Shown piece after piece: positions 46,599-55,971 of a stretch of 64,000 bases of DNA. Each line of letters starts with the position of its first letter. Positions within the stretch are counted from its first letter, which is position 1. Source of the DNA: Mesorhizobium sp. NZP2077 (GTDB lineage Bacteria > Pseudomonadota > Alphaproteobacteria > Rhizobiales > Rhizobiaceae); assembly GCF_013170805.1 (NCBI RefSeq), contig NZ_CP051293.1, positions 6,082,001-6,146,000 on the forward strand. Reading direction: 5' to 3'. The position numbers were made by a program, and so were the translations under genes. The notes below the pieces were generated by a model. It was not told the DNA's origin. It worked only from the letters and a program-made list of their open reading frames with translations, and did no database searches.

Positions 46599-46874
46599 AT
46601 GGACAGCCGAAACCTACTTTCAGCAGATCAATCAAGAGCAGCACGCGCCCTACTGAACTGGTCGCGAGTGCGCCTTGCCGCAAAGGCCAATCTTAGCGAA
46701 ATGACGATCAGCGATTTTAAGAACGGCTTTAGGAAGCCGCGTCCCCCCAACATCGCGGCCATGCGCCAAGCGTTTGAGCACGCCGGAATTATCTTCACCT
46801 TCGAAGGCACTCCCTCGCTAGCCCGCCCTGAAGGTGATAGCGGTCTCGCAACCGGCAAGCAGAAAAAAGCATAA
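46599..46874 (+). CDS. XRE-type helix-turn-helix regulator
   Basis: The 91-residue protein contains SADQSRAARALLNWSRVRLA and KANLSEMTISDFKNGFRKPR, a helix-turn-helix, followed by AAMRQAFEHAGIIFTFEG. The same architecture occurs in the protein at 59988-60293 (QCRAARALLDWSQARLSAKA, then ALELAGVAFL), so the two are paralogs. ATG 46599 starts at the conserved domain, but no Shine-Dalgarno is visible; translation may begin upstream or be leaderless. It likely binds DNA as a small repressor. Confidence 0.7.
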   Translation: MDSRNLLSADQSRAARALLNWSRVRLAAKANLSEMTISDFKNGFRKPRPPNIAAMRQAFEHAGIIFTFEGTPSLARPEGDSGLATGKQKKA

Positions 46875-46901
46875 GGTACCCCCTTGAAAGCCGTACATTA
46901 G

Positions 46902-47123
46902 CAACCCCTTGACGAACCGGAGGGCCGCGCCATCATCGACCCCGAGGCCAAGCCAGGCGACAAGATCCGGTTCGAGGGCAAGGTCGTTCAAGTCGATCGC
47001 GATACTGGCCGTGTGACGGTGCAGGTGCTCGGCCGTATCACGGTCGATGCCGATTCTGTCCGGCTATTGAGGAAGTTCCGAAGCCCAAAGGGCACAAAGC
47101 TGTTGCGTGACAAGGTAGACTAA
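46902..47123 (+). pseudogene. start-less open frame, probable gene remnant
   Basis: The frame from CAA at 46902 to TAA at 47121-47123 reads EGRAIIDPEAKPGDKIRFEG, then KVVQVDRDTGRVTVQVLGRI, ending TKLLRDKVD. It looks strongly coding (beta-rich, charged), yet a stop lies just upstream and there is no usual start before GTG 47014. The 5' part may have been lost, or an unusual start may be used. Confidence 0.5.
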
Positions 47124-47137
47124 CCTGCGCGGCGCAC

Positions 47138-47362
47138 CTATGGGTTTGAGCGATCCTTCGCCACAGCATTGAAAAGCAGCGTGCACGCGACCACGGAAAC
47201 GATCCCTCCTAACAGGTCGTCCCCGGTCAGGCCGAAAAAATAGACCGTCTCAAACGCCAACGCTGCCATCGCTGTACACCATGTGAATCTGGAAATCGCC
47301 CACATAGAACCATTAGATAACTCTAATGTTCCGCCTTTAGACTCGCGCCGCAACAGCGGCAT
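47138..47362 (-). CDS. small two-helix membrane protein
   Basis: The 74-residue protein starts MPLLRRESKGGTLELSNGSM and has two hydrophobic segments (FTWCTAMAALAFETVYFFGL and LLGGIVSVVACTLLFNAVA). ATG 47362 has AAGGGA at short spacing and is preferred to GTG 47407. No family is recognised. Confidence 0.5.
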   Translation of the reverse strand: MPLLRRESKGGTLELSNGSMWAISRFTWCTAMAALAFETVYFFGLTGDDLLGGIVSVVACTLLFNAVAKDRSNP

Positions 47363-47437
47363 CCTGTCCCTTGGGAGAAGGCGCGCCTGGGCAAAGTCCA
47401 CCGTCACATCGGTGCCGACCAGGCTGGCCGGCGGCGT

Positions 47438-47645
47438 ATGAACGCCAGGAAGCGTCGGCGCGGCTTGTCTGCGGCCTCAATATCTATTCGCGCTGATCTT
47501 GGTGCCCGTGGCCATGATCGTTTCGCAGAACCCCGACATCATCGGTGCGGCTCCCGGCCTCACGCAGTTATCTGGCGGAGTTGGCGCCGTCAAATTTGCA
47601 GATCGATTCGTCGTGTATCTATTGGCTAAACTCGACAGGGCCTAG
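47438..47645 (+). pseudogene. frameshifted small membrane protein gene
   Basis: ATG 47438 opens a frame with MNARKRRRGLSAAS that then loses protein character. The neighbouring frame continues with QYLFALILVPVAMIVSQNPD and IIGAAPGLTQLSGGVGAVKF, ending YLLAKLDRA with TAG at 47643. A single indel near 47475 would join them into a 68-residue protein with one membrane helix. A sequencing error would explain this equally well. Confidence 0.45.
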
Positions 47646-47802
47646 TCCTCAGAGGGAATTCAGTTCCTTCGCAGCCAGATGCATGGCTTACTTCCGGCAC
47701 GAGCCTGAGAGGGGCGGAAGGCGGCAGACGGGCAGCCGTTTTGTGTGGATAAGCCATCCATGACCTATTGGTCCCGCACGGCCTGCCGCGCACTCTCGCG
47801 GC

Positions 47803-48192
47803 ATGAAGGCGGAATATGCGGAACTGGTCTTACTGGAGCAGTCGTTGGCCTGTGCGGAGGGTATGGGTCGGCCGTTTTCCGATCGAGTAGGTGACGTAGC
47901 GGAGAAAACTGGCGGATCTATCTTGTTTGATATTCGTGTCGACGGCGACATTCAAATTCAGAGGTTCGCGGCAATTGGGTGGGGTGGGGGCGGCACCGTC
48001 GTAATCCTCATGGGCAAGGACGGACAACTCGGCATCGCGTCAATAGACGAAGACAACAACCATTTAGTTGCCGAACTAACCGCGTGGAATTCGCTGCCAA
48101 TGCCAGAGCAGGTCGGTGTTAGCTACAGCGGCGCGGCCGCGAGCTTGCTTGCGAAGCTTCGTAAATCTGGCCGATGGCGAGATGCACGGTAG
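47803..48192 (+). CDS. hypothetical protein
   Basis: The 129-residue soluble protein contains AELVLLEQSLACAEGMGRPF and a glycine-rich IGWGGGGTVVILMGKDGQLG, ending SGRWRDAR. No family is recognised. There is no clear Shine-Dalgarno at ATG 47803, so the gene or its start is uncertain. The 332 bases after it (to 48524) show no gene. Confidence 0.45.
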   Translation: MKAEYAELVLLEQSLACAEGMGRPFSDRVGDVAEKTGGSILFDIRVDGDIQIQRFAAIGWGGGGTVVILMGKDGQLGIASIDEDNNHLVAELTAWNSLPMPEQVGVSYSGAAASLLAKLRKSGRWRDAR

Positions 48193-48524
48193 CGTGTTGC
48201 GGACGCCCTTGTATCTATGAGTTCTGAGCCAGTCGCTGCATTTGTCATTGAGTATTTCGCACGCCTAGCATCCTCTATGGTTTTTAACCCGACCGGGCTC
48301 GCACCGCGCTCGCCTTGCGGCGACCCGAATAAGACGCGTGAATTCAACCGCCTCAATCGGAGCGCCAAGGAGAGATGAATGCCTTTTACGGGCTGCGGTA
48401 ACGCCGTCTTAAATGGCTTGCTCCGTCAAATTTTCCGCCTGTCGCCTTTGCAAATCGCCTGGAACGAAGTTTCTTCGCCGAGGTTTATCCCGCGAAGGGA
48501 CTGATGCTTTCGAGGAGACCTCCC

Positions 48525-49208
48525 ATGAAGCAAATTTTGATCACCAGCATGCTCGCGCTTGGTATCGGATGCGGTGCCGCGATTGCTCAGACACAGCCGG
48601 CTGAAACTCAGTCGGGCGGGGATGCCAATTGCGCAGCCGGAGCGGCCAACTGTCACAAAGGCTCGAAGATGAAGATGGGAGAGCAGGCCCAAGACAAGGC
48701 GAAGGCCCAGACGGACCAGCAGGCGCAAGGCAAGCCCAAGCTCAAGGCCGACGAGCAGGCTCAGGGCAAGGCCAAGGTCCAAACAGACCAGGCCCAGGGC
48801 AAGGCAAATGCGACCACCGATCAGCAGGCCCAGGACAAGGTCAAGATCCAGACAAATCAGCAGGCTCAAGGGAAAGCCAAGCCCCAGACAAACGAGCAGG
48901 CTCAGGGCAAGAACTCAACCCAGACGGATCAGAGGTCAACTGCTTCCATCAGCAATGTGACGGTCGACCAGAAAACCCAGATCACCCAGGTCATCAAGGA
49001 GACCAGGGTCGAGCCGGTGTCCAATGTCGATTTCGACATTACGGTCGGCGTCGCGGTTCCCCGACACAAGGTCCGGCTGCACCGTCTGCCCGCACGCATC
49101 GTCAAGATCGTACCGGCCTACGAAAGCTACGAGTATTTCCTATTGGCCGATGGTCGGATCGTCATCGTTGATCCGGGCAGTTTGAAGATCGTCCTTATCC
49201 TGACCTGA
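48525..49208 (+). CDS. DUF1236 protein with degenerate QAQGKAKxQT repeats
   Basis: The 227-residue exported protein has a signal peptide (MKQILITSMLALGIGCGAAI, cleavage near AQT). A low-complexity middle (about residues 50-140) built from seven or eight copies of a D/E-Q-A-Q-G/D-K-A/V-K-x-Q-T unit follows. The C-terminal DUF1236 domain has VSNVDFDITVGVAVPRHKVR, LHRLPARIVKIVPAYESYEY and GRIVIVDPGSLKIVLIL. GAGGAG before ATG 48525 fixes the start. DUF1236 is common in rhizobial envelope proteins of unknown role; the repeat is probably an extended periplasmic linker. Confidence 0.88.
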   Translation: MKQILITSMLALGIGCGAAIAQTQPAETQSGGDANCAAGAANCHKGSKMKMGEQAQDKAKAQTDQQAQGKPKLKADEQAQGKAKVQTDQAQGKANATTDQQAQDKVKIQTNQQAQGKAKPQTNEQAQGKNSTQTDQRSTASISNVTVDQKTQITQVIKETRVEPVSNVDFDITVGVAVPRHKVRLHRLPARIVKIVPAYESYEYFLLADGRIVIVDPGSLKIVLILT

Positions 49209-49223
49209 CTTGTGCGCTTTGAG

Positions 49224-49251
49224 CCGCCCGCTACATCCATGTGGCGGGCGG
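49224..49251 (+). terminator. hairpin terminator after the DUF1236 gene
   Basis: CCGCCCGC (49224-49231) pairs perfectly with GCGGGCGG (49244-49251) around a 12-base loop whose edges can extend the stem. It begins 15 bases after the DUF1236 stop. No T-run follows, so termination strength is uncertain. Confidence 0.5.
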
Positions 49252-49409
49252 TCCACGGAAGTGCCTTTGATCAATTATAGGCGAGCGGACCAGAATGGCT
49301 TTCCGCGTCATGGAAGCCGGCAGCCACGAAGCCTTTCCGAGCGGACCCTGCGCCTTTCGCCGCCTTTCTAACGCCGGCATGTATAGGGCTGGGATTAGCT
49401 GTCATGACG

Positions 49410-49640
49410 TCAAAGCTGGATTTCAGCGCCTGCCTGTTCGTCGAACAAAACTGGGCACCCGCGTGCAATCGCAACCGTGCAAAGGGCGTTCGCCACCACA
49501 TCATCCGGCGACACGAAATCGCCGGTTAGCACCCGCAACTCTTCCACGCCCTCCGCCATCGAGACAAAATTCCCGACCACTCGATCGCGCTTACAGGCCT
49601 CTACCACGCAAAGCAGATCGATCATTTCGAAGCTGCGCAT
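49410..49640 (-). CDS. small hypothetical protein
   Basis: The 76-residue protein reads MRSFEMIDLLCVVEACKRDR, then VVGNFVSMAEGVEELRVLTG and DFVSPDDVVANALCTVAIAR, ending AGAEIQL. A strong GGAGG seven bases before ATG 49640 fixes the start. It is soluble and mainly helical, and no family is recognised. An overlapping frame starting at 49818 is less convincing. Confidence 0.6.
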   Translation of the reverse strand: MRSFEMIDLLCVVEACKRDRVVGNFVSMAEGVEELRVLTGDFVSPDDVVANALCTVAIARGCPVLFDEQAGAEIQL

Positions 49641-49982
49641 ATATAGCCTCCATAAAAATTGTCCCTTGCAGGATGATGAAACGCATTGGCTGAATAATGT
49701 GTTCCGGGGCCTCGAAGTCATCCCTTAACTCGCGGCTGCGGCCCCGCCGTTTGGCGACGAGCTTAAGGGCAACCGGCGGCTCGATCGTCAGGCCCTCCTC
49801 AGCTCGGCGGAGGATCACTGTTGCGATCTACGAAGCTAACGAAATACCAAGTTGCGCAGGATGGTTGCTTCGGTGGTTACGCCCGGCCTGTTCGACCTCG
49901 GCATTTCAGACTGCTAACCAACGGCAGCTAAAGTCGCTTGGCGACTCCTCGTCGACCGTGCTGACCAAGCCCGTTTAGGGCT

Positions 49983-50150
49983 TCACTTCCTGCCTTCCTT
50001 CACTATCCGGGCTTCGCGAACGATCGAGGAATGATCATATCCGACCATGGAAATGATGTACCGGGCTTGATCCTCGGTAATCCCGGTCTCAAGCGCTACT
50101 TTCCGTACGAACTCAGCCCTCAGGTCAAACGTCTTCGATTCCTCAGCCAT
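49983..50150 (-). CDS. 55-residue hypothetical protein
   Basis: A complete frame encodes MAEESKTFDLRAEFVRKVAL, then ETGITEDQARYIISMVGYDH and SSIVREARIVKEGRK. It is charged and helical with a TEDQA segment reminiscent of small three-helix domains. The Shine-Dalgarno is weak. It lies between the pyrophosphatase and the gene at 49410 on the same strand. Codon use is like that of its neighbours. Confidence 0.6.
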   Translation of the reverse strand: MAEESKTFDLRAEFVRKVALETGITEDQARYIISMVGYDHSSIVREARIVKEGRK

Positions 50151-50311
50151 GCATGTTCAATTCGCCGCCGGCCCAAAGGTTTCACTGTCGGGATTCAAAA
50201 GACGTTCCCCTCTTATGACTGTGACGTCAGTTCGGTGACGATCTTGACAATATCTGGGGTGCCCGCCGGCTCGCTGACGAGCGTTCCAGATCAAACACTT
50301 CTTCGGCGCCA

Positions 50312-50842
50312 TTAGTGGCTGGAAAAGGCGTTCATACCCTTCTTGATCGCCTTGCGTGCTTGTGCGGCGTCCTGCCAACCCTTGAATTTGATCGTCTTGC
50401 CGGTTCCAAGCACGGACGAGAGAAAGAACTGTTCGATTTCGCGCCGCAGATCGTCGGGAACATGTTCAGCCGCCACCGGCTCATCCGAAGCGTCTTCTCT
50501 ATGCGGACAAAAGATGTAACGGTCGTTGCGCAAAACCTTCCCACCCTCATCCTTCTGTTTGACGCGCAGCGCGCCAAGCAGATTGCATTTAACCACAACG
50601 CCTGGGGAGGTCGCCGCTTGATGGATCACCAACCCGTCCAACGGATCGCCGTCTTCGCCCAACGTGGATGGGATGAAACCCCAGTCGTAGGGATACATCA
50701 TGCCCACCGGCAAAGGACGGACATAGCCGAACACCTGCATTCTCGGATCGAAGGCAAGTTTCGCCGTAGCACCGCGCGGCGTTTCGATCACGACGCGAAT
50801 AAGACCTTTGGTGGTTGTCGGCAGCTTCAAGTAGTTGGGCAT
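50312..50842 (-). CDS. ppa: inorganic pyrophosphatase, family I
   Basis: The 176-residue protein has the family I soluble pyrophosphatase core: VVIETPRGATAKLAFDP, MYPYDWGFIPSTLGEDGDPLD with the metal-binding DGDPLD motif, and LNCN-type VVKCNLLGALRVKQKDEGG. It differs from housekeeping Ppa in the basic KYT-less middle, so it may be a second, accessory copy. It hydrolyses pyrophosphate in the cytosol. ATG 50842 is used because the upstream in-frame extension has no conserved content. Confidence 0.9.
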   Translation of the reverse strand: MPNYLKLPTTTKGLIRVVIETPRGATAKLAFDPRMQVFGYVRPLPVGMMYPYDWGFIPSTLGEDGDPLDGLVIHQAATSPGVVVKCNLLGALRVKQKDEGGKVLRNDRYIFCPHREDASDEPVAAEHVPDDLRREIEQFFLSSVLGTGKTIKFKGWQDAAQARKAIKKGMNAFSSH

Positions 50843-50973
50843 CAAGATGCCTGTCTTTCGAATTTTGGGGCAGGGATCCCTGCAGACCCCATGACCAACA
50901 TGGAGGGTAGCACGCGATGGAACTTCAGAGCGCGCGGAATGTTCCGAGGAGCCGGCTAAAGAGAGGTTCAAGG

Positions 50974-51183
50974 ATGACGAAAACGGCTCTGCACATACTC
51001 AAGGGGATTGGTTATCTGATCTCGACGATCAGCGTCATCCTGCTCGCAATCGTAAGCTGGTCCAGCGCTTCGAAAAACGATCTGCTTACCGCCTGTCTCG
51101 TTGCGGGTGCCGCGTTCTCGATCGTCGGCATGTTTTGCCGCTGGCTGACGTACGAAATTGAAAAGCGCCAAGAGCATAAATAG
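50974..51183 (+). CDS. small two-helix membrane protein
   Basis: The 69-residue protein starts MTKTALHILKGIGYLISTIS and has two membrane helices (GYLISTISVILLAIVSW and ACLVAGAAFSIVGMFCRWL), ending EIEKRQEHK. AGAGGTTCAAGG precedes ATG 50974. It is divergent from the pyrophosphatase. Function unknown. Confidence 0.65.
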   Translation: MTKTALHILKGIGYLISTISVILLAIVSWSSASKNDLLTACLVAGAAFSIVGMFCRWLTYEIEKRQEHK

Positions 51184-51811
51184 GCGAAGCTGCCTGGACG
51201 TTCTGTGGCCTCTCTTTTTCGCCGCTTTTGGCGATGTGACCGGCCTTGCATCCGCCACGTTGGTGGGTCTTTCCAGAATCGGCGAGGATTCGGGTCATGG
51301 GGCGCGCAACCACCAGTGCTCGGAACGCGTTGGTCGAGGCAACGTTGTTGCTGAGCTTGAGTCCACGGCGCGCTTGCAAATGTCACGTTTCGAAGAAATT
51401 TCGAAGAAATGAAGCTTCAGGAAATTGTTGAAGACACACGGCTGCCGCCAGCGAGCCTCTGGACACCGACATCTAAGGCGATGGCACGTTAGCCGCGGGA
51501 CACCACAATGACGCAAACCACACCAATGCCACGCCAACCCAGTGGTCGAGCGGCCTGCCAGCGAGCTTCCTCCGACCATCGACGCGGCGGAAATTCCGCC
51601 ATCAAAATCCGGCCAGCAGCAGGCGGCTCAACCTCAGCAGTCACCGAAGGCCAAGTTGGAATAGCAAATTCGAATCACGCCTCGCCAACCCCTGCACTCC
51701 GGCTAAAATCGAGTTTGTTGGCGCGCCGGACTGAGTTGGGGATTCGTCCTTTTCAGCCGAATTGATGCGCTGATTGATGACGTAAGGGCCCAAAACCGGG
51801 CCAATCGAGCC
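51184..51811. other. intergenic region, no supported gene
   Basis: No protein-like frame or structured repeat stands out. The region lies downstream of both the small membrane protein and the convergent ligase gene. Confidence 0.4.
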
Positions 51812-52831
51812 TCATGTCTTCAGTATCTGCTCGAAAGTGCATTGCTTTGGGTTCTTGTCAGGGCGCCATCTCAGCAGTTTCGTACCGTGCCGGAATCGAT
51901 CGCCCGTGACGTGATCGAAACGCACTTCGACCACCAGTTCCGGCCTCAGTGGCTCCCACTGCCCGCTTCTTTCCGTACTCCAGCGGCTCGGCCCGCCCGG
52001 CGCTTTACCGGTAAAACCAGGAGGCGATCGCAACCCTTCAAGTTGCCGTGTCAGAGCTGGCCGATCTTCCTGCGCAATTGTCGACGTGAACCCGACATGG
52101 TCGAGTTTGCGCTGGTCGTTGTAGAGGCCCAGCAGTAGTGAGCCGACCTCGCGCGCGTTCGCCAGATAGCGGAAGCCGCCGACTACACAATCGGCTGTGC
52201 GCAACCGCTTGACCTTGATCATGGCGCGCTCGCCGGGCCGATATTTATCGTCGAGAAGCTTGGCGACAACACCGTCCGTCGAACCCCGACCGGATTCGCC
52301 AAGCCACTTGGTCGCAATTTCCAAATTCCTGGTAGAGCGCGACAGCTCGATATCGACATGACCAGCCAACTTTACGAACAGTTCCAGCGCCTGGCGCCTT
52401 TCGGACAGCGGTTGATCCATCAGGCTGGTGTCTGAACTGGCCAGCATATCAAACAGGACCAGCTTGGCCGGAGTTTCGAGCGATAGTTTGCGGATTCTGC
52501 TCGCCGCTGGATGCAGCCGCATCTGCAGCGCATCGAAAGAGAGCAAGCCGCCAATGTCGATGACGATCTCACCATCGACCACGAAGTCTTTGGCATTCAG
52601 TTCACGCAACCTCGAGACGACTTCCGGGAAGTATCTGCCGAGTGGCTTGCCCGATTTTGCCCGCAAGTCCACCTCATCACCGGCTTTGAAGGCGAGGCAG
52701 CGGAAGCCATCCCATTTGGGTTCGTATTGCCATTCGCCGCCATCATCCGGCAAGGCGTCCGCAGCTTTTGCTTCCATCGGCTCCGTCTCCAACGGAACGC
52801 CGAAAGACCGTTTTGATCCTTTCGAATTCAT
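51812..52831 (-). CDS. ligC: ATP-dependent DNA ligase (LigC/LigD ligase-domain type)
   Basis: The 339-residue enzyme carries nucleotidyltransferase motif I as [10 protein letters not shown] (adenylated Lys), motif [15 protein letters not shown], motif [20 protein letters not shown] and a C-terminal OB-fold with [20 protein letters not shown]. It lacks polymerase and phosphoesterase domains. Its ATG overlaps the LigD stop (ATGA at 52828-52831), so both are translated together. It probably seals nicks in Ku-dependent end joining or as a backup repair ligase. Confidence 0.92.
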   Translation of the reverse strand: MNSKGSKRSFGVPLETEPMEAKAADALPDDGGEWQYEPKWDGFRCLAFKAGDEVDLRAKSGKPLGRYFPEVVSRLRELNAKDFVVDGEIVIDIGGLLSFDALQMRLHPAASRIRKLSLETPAKLVLFDMLASSDTSLMDQPLSERRQALELFVKLAGHVDIELSRSTRNLEIATKWLGESGRGSTDGVVAKLLDDKYRPGERAMIKVKRLRTADCVVGGFRYLANAREVGSLLLGLYNDQRKLDHVGFTSTIAQEDRPALTRQLEGLRSPPGFTGKAPGGPSRWSTERSGQWEPLRPELVVEVRFDHVTGDRFRHGTKLLRWRPDKNPKQCTFEQILKT

Positions 52832-55476
52832 GCCGCGAGCTTTGCAGAACCGAACCTTTTGATGGCGGTGCTGATTGACCTTTCGCCCTCCGGGTAGTCG
52901 GCCCAGGCGACAGTCTTCTTCAAAAGGCCCGGCACAGTTCGGACCGTATATTTTTTCGGATCGAGATCCGCCTTAACCTGCCCCCAGGTCAGTGGCATGG
53001 AAACAGTTGCGCCCTCCCGCGCACGAGGTGAGAGGGGTGCAACTGCGGTCGCCATGCGATCATTGCGGAGATAGTCGAGAAAGATCCGGGACGTCCGCTG
53101 CTTCTTGGCCATGTTGACGAGATAGAGATCCGGCCGGTCCGCCGCCATCTGCATGCAGACCGCCTTCGCAAAGGCCTTGGCCTCCGGCCATGTCGTCTTG
53201 CTGCGCTGGCCGGCCAGCGGCGTGACGACGTGCAGGCCCTTCCCGCCAGTCGTCTTGCAAAAGCCGACCAAGCCCAAATCTTCGAGACGGTCGCGCATCT
53301 CTTTGGCGGCTACGACGACTTCGGCAACGGACACCTCTGGACCGGGGTCAAGATCGAATACCAGTCTGCCGGGAACCTCGGGATGACCCGGGTGGCAATT
53401 CCAGGGATGCAATTCCAGGCCGCCGATCTGGGCGATGGCAGCCAAGCCCTCGACGCGATCAATCTGAAGATACGGTTTGTGGTCGCCGAAGACTTTCACC
53501 AGTTCCAGCAGGTTAGACGTGCCTGGCATGGCGTGGCGCTGGAAGAACTGCTCGCCGGCATAGCCGTCCGGCGCGCGCACCAGCGAACACGGGCGACCCT
53601 TGAGATGTTTGATCATCCAGGGACCAACGGCCTCAAAATATTCGGCGAGGTCGAGCTTGGTGACCGGCTGGCCACCATCGCCTGCATTCGGCCAAAGCGG
53701 CTTGTCAGGTTTCGAGATGATGACGCCCATGACGATTGGGTGTTTCCCGGTCCGGCCAGATGCCCCGGCTGGATCGGCGATCTCCGTGTCCTGAGGATCG
53801 GCGGGACGCTCGACCTCAACCTCCTTCGCCGGCTTGTCTTCGCGCAAGCCCTTGAAAGCGGCCTGCCTGACATTGCCGCCACCGGTCCAGCCGGCGAACT
53901 CGATCTCCGCGACCAATTCTGGTTTCGTCCAGAAGACGGTCGAATCCTTCTTCGGTGCGCCATCTCCAGTAAACGGCGACTTCGCGGCCTTCATTTCCTT
54001 GAGCCTTGGCATCAACTGCTTGACTTTTGCCTCGCTGTAGCCGGACCCCACACGCCCGATGTAAGCGAAGTGCTCACCGCGATTGACACCGATCAGCAAC
54101 GACCGGAACTTGCCGTTGGTGGTAGACCAGCCGCCAATGACGACTTCATGTCCGGCCCGGCATTTTGATTTCGCCCAGGTGTCGGTTCTGCCCGAGACGT
54201 AGGTCGCATCAGCTTTTTTGGAGATGATCCCTTCAAGCGATAGCCGGCAGGCCGAGCGCAGCACCGCGTCACCGCCATTGGTGAAGTGCTCGACATAGCG
54301 GATGAGGTTCTCCTCACCACGAGCGACCCCTGCGAGCATCTTGCTCAGCCGCTCCTTACGCTCCAAGAGCGGCAGCTTTCGCAGATCATTTCCGTCCGCA
54401 AACAACAGATCAAAGGCAAAGAAGATCAGGTCTTTTGTCCGGCGCTCCGACAATGCGGCCTGCAGGGCGGCGAAATCCGGAGCCCCATTCTCGCCGAGCG
54501 CCACGATCTCGCCGTCGACGATGACATTGGGAAGGCTCGCCGCTTCTTTCGCAATGGCGCCAAACTTCTCGGTCCAGTCGAGACCCTTGCGCGTCCTTAG
54601 CGTCGCGGCGCCTTCTTCCACACGTAGCTGGACGCGATAGCCATCGAACTTGATTTCATGCACCCAATTTGTACCCACAGGCGGTCGGGAAAGGGTCTGG
54701 CAGAGCTGAGGTGGAATGAAGTCGGGCGCTTTCAGCGCCGAAGCAGCAGGGGGCCGCTTGTGACGCGCAGACGGCTTCAACGCCTTGGCGGCGCGCTCGT
54801 CGGCAGCGTGGCCGCGATTGCTGTTCCACACCGCGTCGGCATCGGCCACCGCCGAGCCTTGCAGCATGAACGGCTTCGGGCCAGCCCCCTTTCCGGCAGC
54901 AATCTTTTCCATGCTCCGGCCCGAGGCCACGGACCGGTCCTGTGCCAGCACCGCGGCGCCATTGCCGTCCGTGGCATATTTGTCGCGATGTTTAATCAGC
55001 AGCCAGTTCGTGCGCTTGCCACCATTGCGGTCATGCTTCATGCGCACCAGGACAAAGCTTCCGTGCAGGCGCTTGCCGTCGAGGGTAAACTTCAGATCGC
55101 CTTTTGCCAGGGCCTTGTTGGGAGACATGGCGCCTTCCGACTCCCAGTATCCACGATCCCACAGCTGCACGGTGCCACCACCATACTGTCCCTTGGGAAT
55201 CGTGCCTTCGAAGTCGCCGTAGTCCAGCGGATGATCCTCCACCTCGACAGCCAGGCGTTTATCCTGCGGATCCAGAGACGGACCTTTGGTGACCGCCCAC
55301 GACTTGAAGACACCGTCCAACTCAAGGCGCAGATCATAGTGAAGCCGCGTGGCATCATGTTTCTGGATCACAAACCGAAGCCGGTTCGATTTCGCGATCG
55401 AGCGCTCGCCGCTCGGTTCTTTTGTCTTCGTGAAATCGCGCTTGGCCCTATAGGTGGAAAGCTCGCCCTTTGTCAT
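52828..55476 (-). CDS. ligD: multifunctional non-homologous end-joining ligase LigD
   Basis: The 882-residue protein has three domains in the order phosphoesterase-ligase-polymerase. The N-terminal 3'-phosphoesterase (about 30-190) has [18 protein letters not shown] and [19 protein letters not shown]. The ligase (about 260-560) has motif [12 protein letters not shown] and [11 protein letters not shown]. The primase-like polymerase (about 590-880) has LEVHPW-like [11 protein letters not shown], the catalytic LVFDLDPGP and [13 protein letters not shown]. It processes and joins DNA double-strand breaks together with Ku, encoded at 59128-59952. It is the upstream partner of the second ligase. Confidence 0.96.
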   Translation of the reverse strand: MTKGELSTYRAKRDFTKTKEPSGERSIAKSNRLRFVIQKHDATRLHYDLRLELDGVFKSWAVTKGPSLDPQDKRLAVEVEDHPLDYGDFEGTIPKGQYGGGTVQLWDRGYWESEGAMSPNKALAKGDLKFTLDGKRLHGSFVLVRMKHDRNGGKRTNWLLIKHRDKYATDGNGAAVLAQDRSVASGRSMEKIAAGKGAGPKPFMLQGSAVADADAVWNSNRGHAADERAAKALKPSARHKRPPAASALKAPDFIPPQLCQTLSRPPVGTNWVHEIKFDGYRVQLRVEEGAATLRTRKGLDWTEKFGAIAKEAASLPNVIVDGEIVALGENGAPDFAALQAALSERRTKDLIFFAFDLLFADGNDLRKLPLLERKERLSKMLAGVARGEENLIRYVEHFTNGGDAVLRSACRLSLEGIISKKADATYVSGRTDTWAKSKCRAGHEVVIGGWSTTNGKFRSLLIGVNRGEHFAYIGRVGSGYSEAKVKQLMPRLKEMKAAKSPFTGDGAPKKDSTVFWTKPELVAEIEFAGWTGGGNVRQAAFKGLREDKPAKEVEVERPADPQDTEIADPAGASGRTGKHPIVMGVIISKPDKPLWPNAGDGGQPVTKLDLAEYFEAVGPWMIKHLKGRPCSLVRAPDGYAGEQFFQRHAMPGTSNLLELVKVFGDHKPYLQIDRVEGLAAIAQIGGLELHPWNCHPGHPEVPGRLVFDLDPGPEVSVAEVVVAAKEMRDRLEDLGLVGFCKTTGGKGLHVVTPLAGQRSKTTWPEAKAFAKAVCMQMAADRPDLYLVNMAKKQRTSRIFLDYLRNDRMATAVAPLSPRAREGATVSMPLTWGQVKADLDPKKYTVRTVPGLLKKTVAWADYPEGERSISTAIKRFGSAKLAA

Positions 55477-55550
55477 GGAAATGCCCCAACTGATGACGCG
55501 ACGCGCGACTCAACGCCGTGAGCGAGGTTTGGTTCGGTCAGCGCTACAAT

Positions 55551-55584
55551 GACCATGCCATTACTTTGACCATGCCATTACTTT
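55551..55584. repeat. 17-bp perfect tandem duplication
   Basis: GACCATGCCATTACTTT is present twice in direct succession (55551-55567 and 55568-55584), between the ligD start and the small gene on the same strand. The second copy covers that gene's stop codon, so the duplication added a second stop-containing copy without changing the protein. Likely replication slippage. Confidence 0.85.
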
Positions 55585-55766
55585 TTCCGCTTCAGCGGAA
55601 ACGTAGCATCGCCGTCGTCCTCACCCGACAGAACGCGCGGGTTGGCGCTTGAGACACCGTTGTTCCTTCCGCCCTTGTGGCGCTTTTCTGACTGGCCTCG
55701 CGCATCTGCTTCAGGCGTCTTGCCGGGACGCTCGTCAGAGTCTTCGTTGCCGGATTTGTCAGTCAT
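55578..55766 (-). CDS. 62-residue disordered charged protein
   Basis: The product reads MTDKSGNEDSDERPGKTPEA, then DARGQSEKRHKGGRNNGVSS, and ends ATFPLKRKK. It is almost entirely polar and charged and probably intrinsically disordered. GGGAG five bases before ATG 55766 supports it. It lies upstream of ligD on the same strand. It belongs to the set of small hydrophilic proteins typical of this stress region (also 60629, 60953, 61195). Confidence 0.7.
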   Translation of the reverse strand: MTDKSGNEDSDERPGKTPEADARGQSEKRHKGGRNNGVSSANPRVLSGEDDGDATFPLKRKK

Positions 55767-55971
55767 GCCGATCTCCCATGCAATGCATTGGCAACTCTCC
55801 CACCGATCTGAAGTTCCCGGACAATCGGCGACCGGGACACTGGTGCCTTGGCTGTCACAACGTCGCGCGGACCGTACCGAGCTTATTTTCCGACGCCATC
55901 GCCATCGCTCGGAACAAAGCCTCCGCCGGGAGATTGGGGCTCGTTGTCTTCTCCAACAAGGGAACCCATTC

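Noticed and set aside
49591..49818. 75-codon minus-strand frame overlapping the gene at 49410-49640
   Set aside because: The overlapping gene has a much stronger ribosome binding site directly inside this frame, so this one is probably its leader region.
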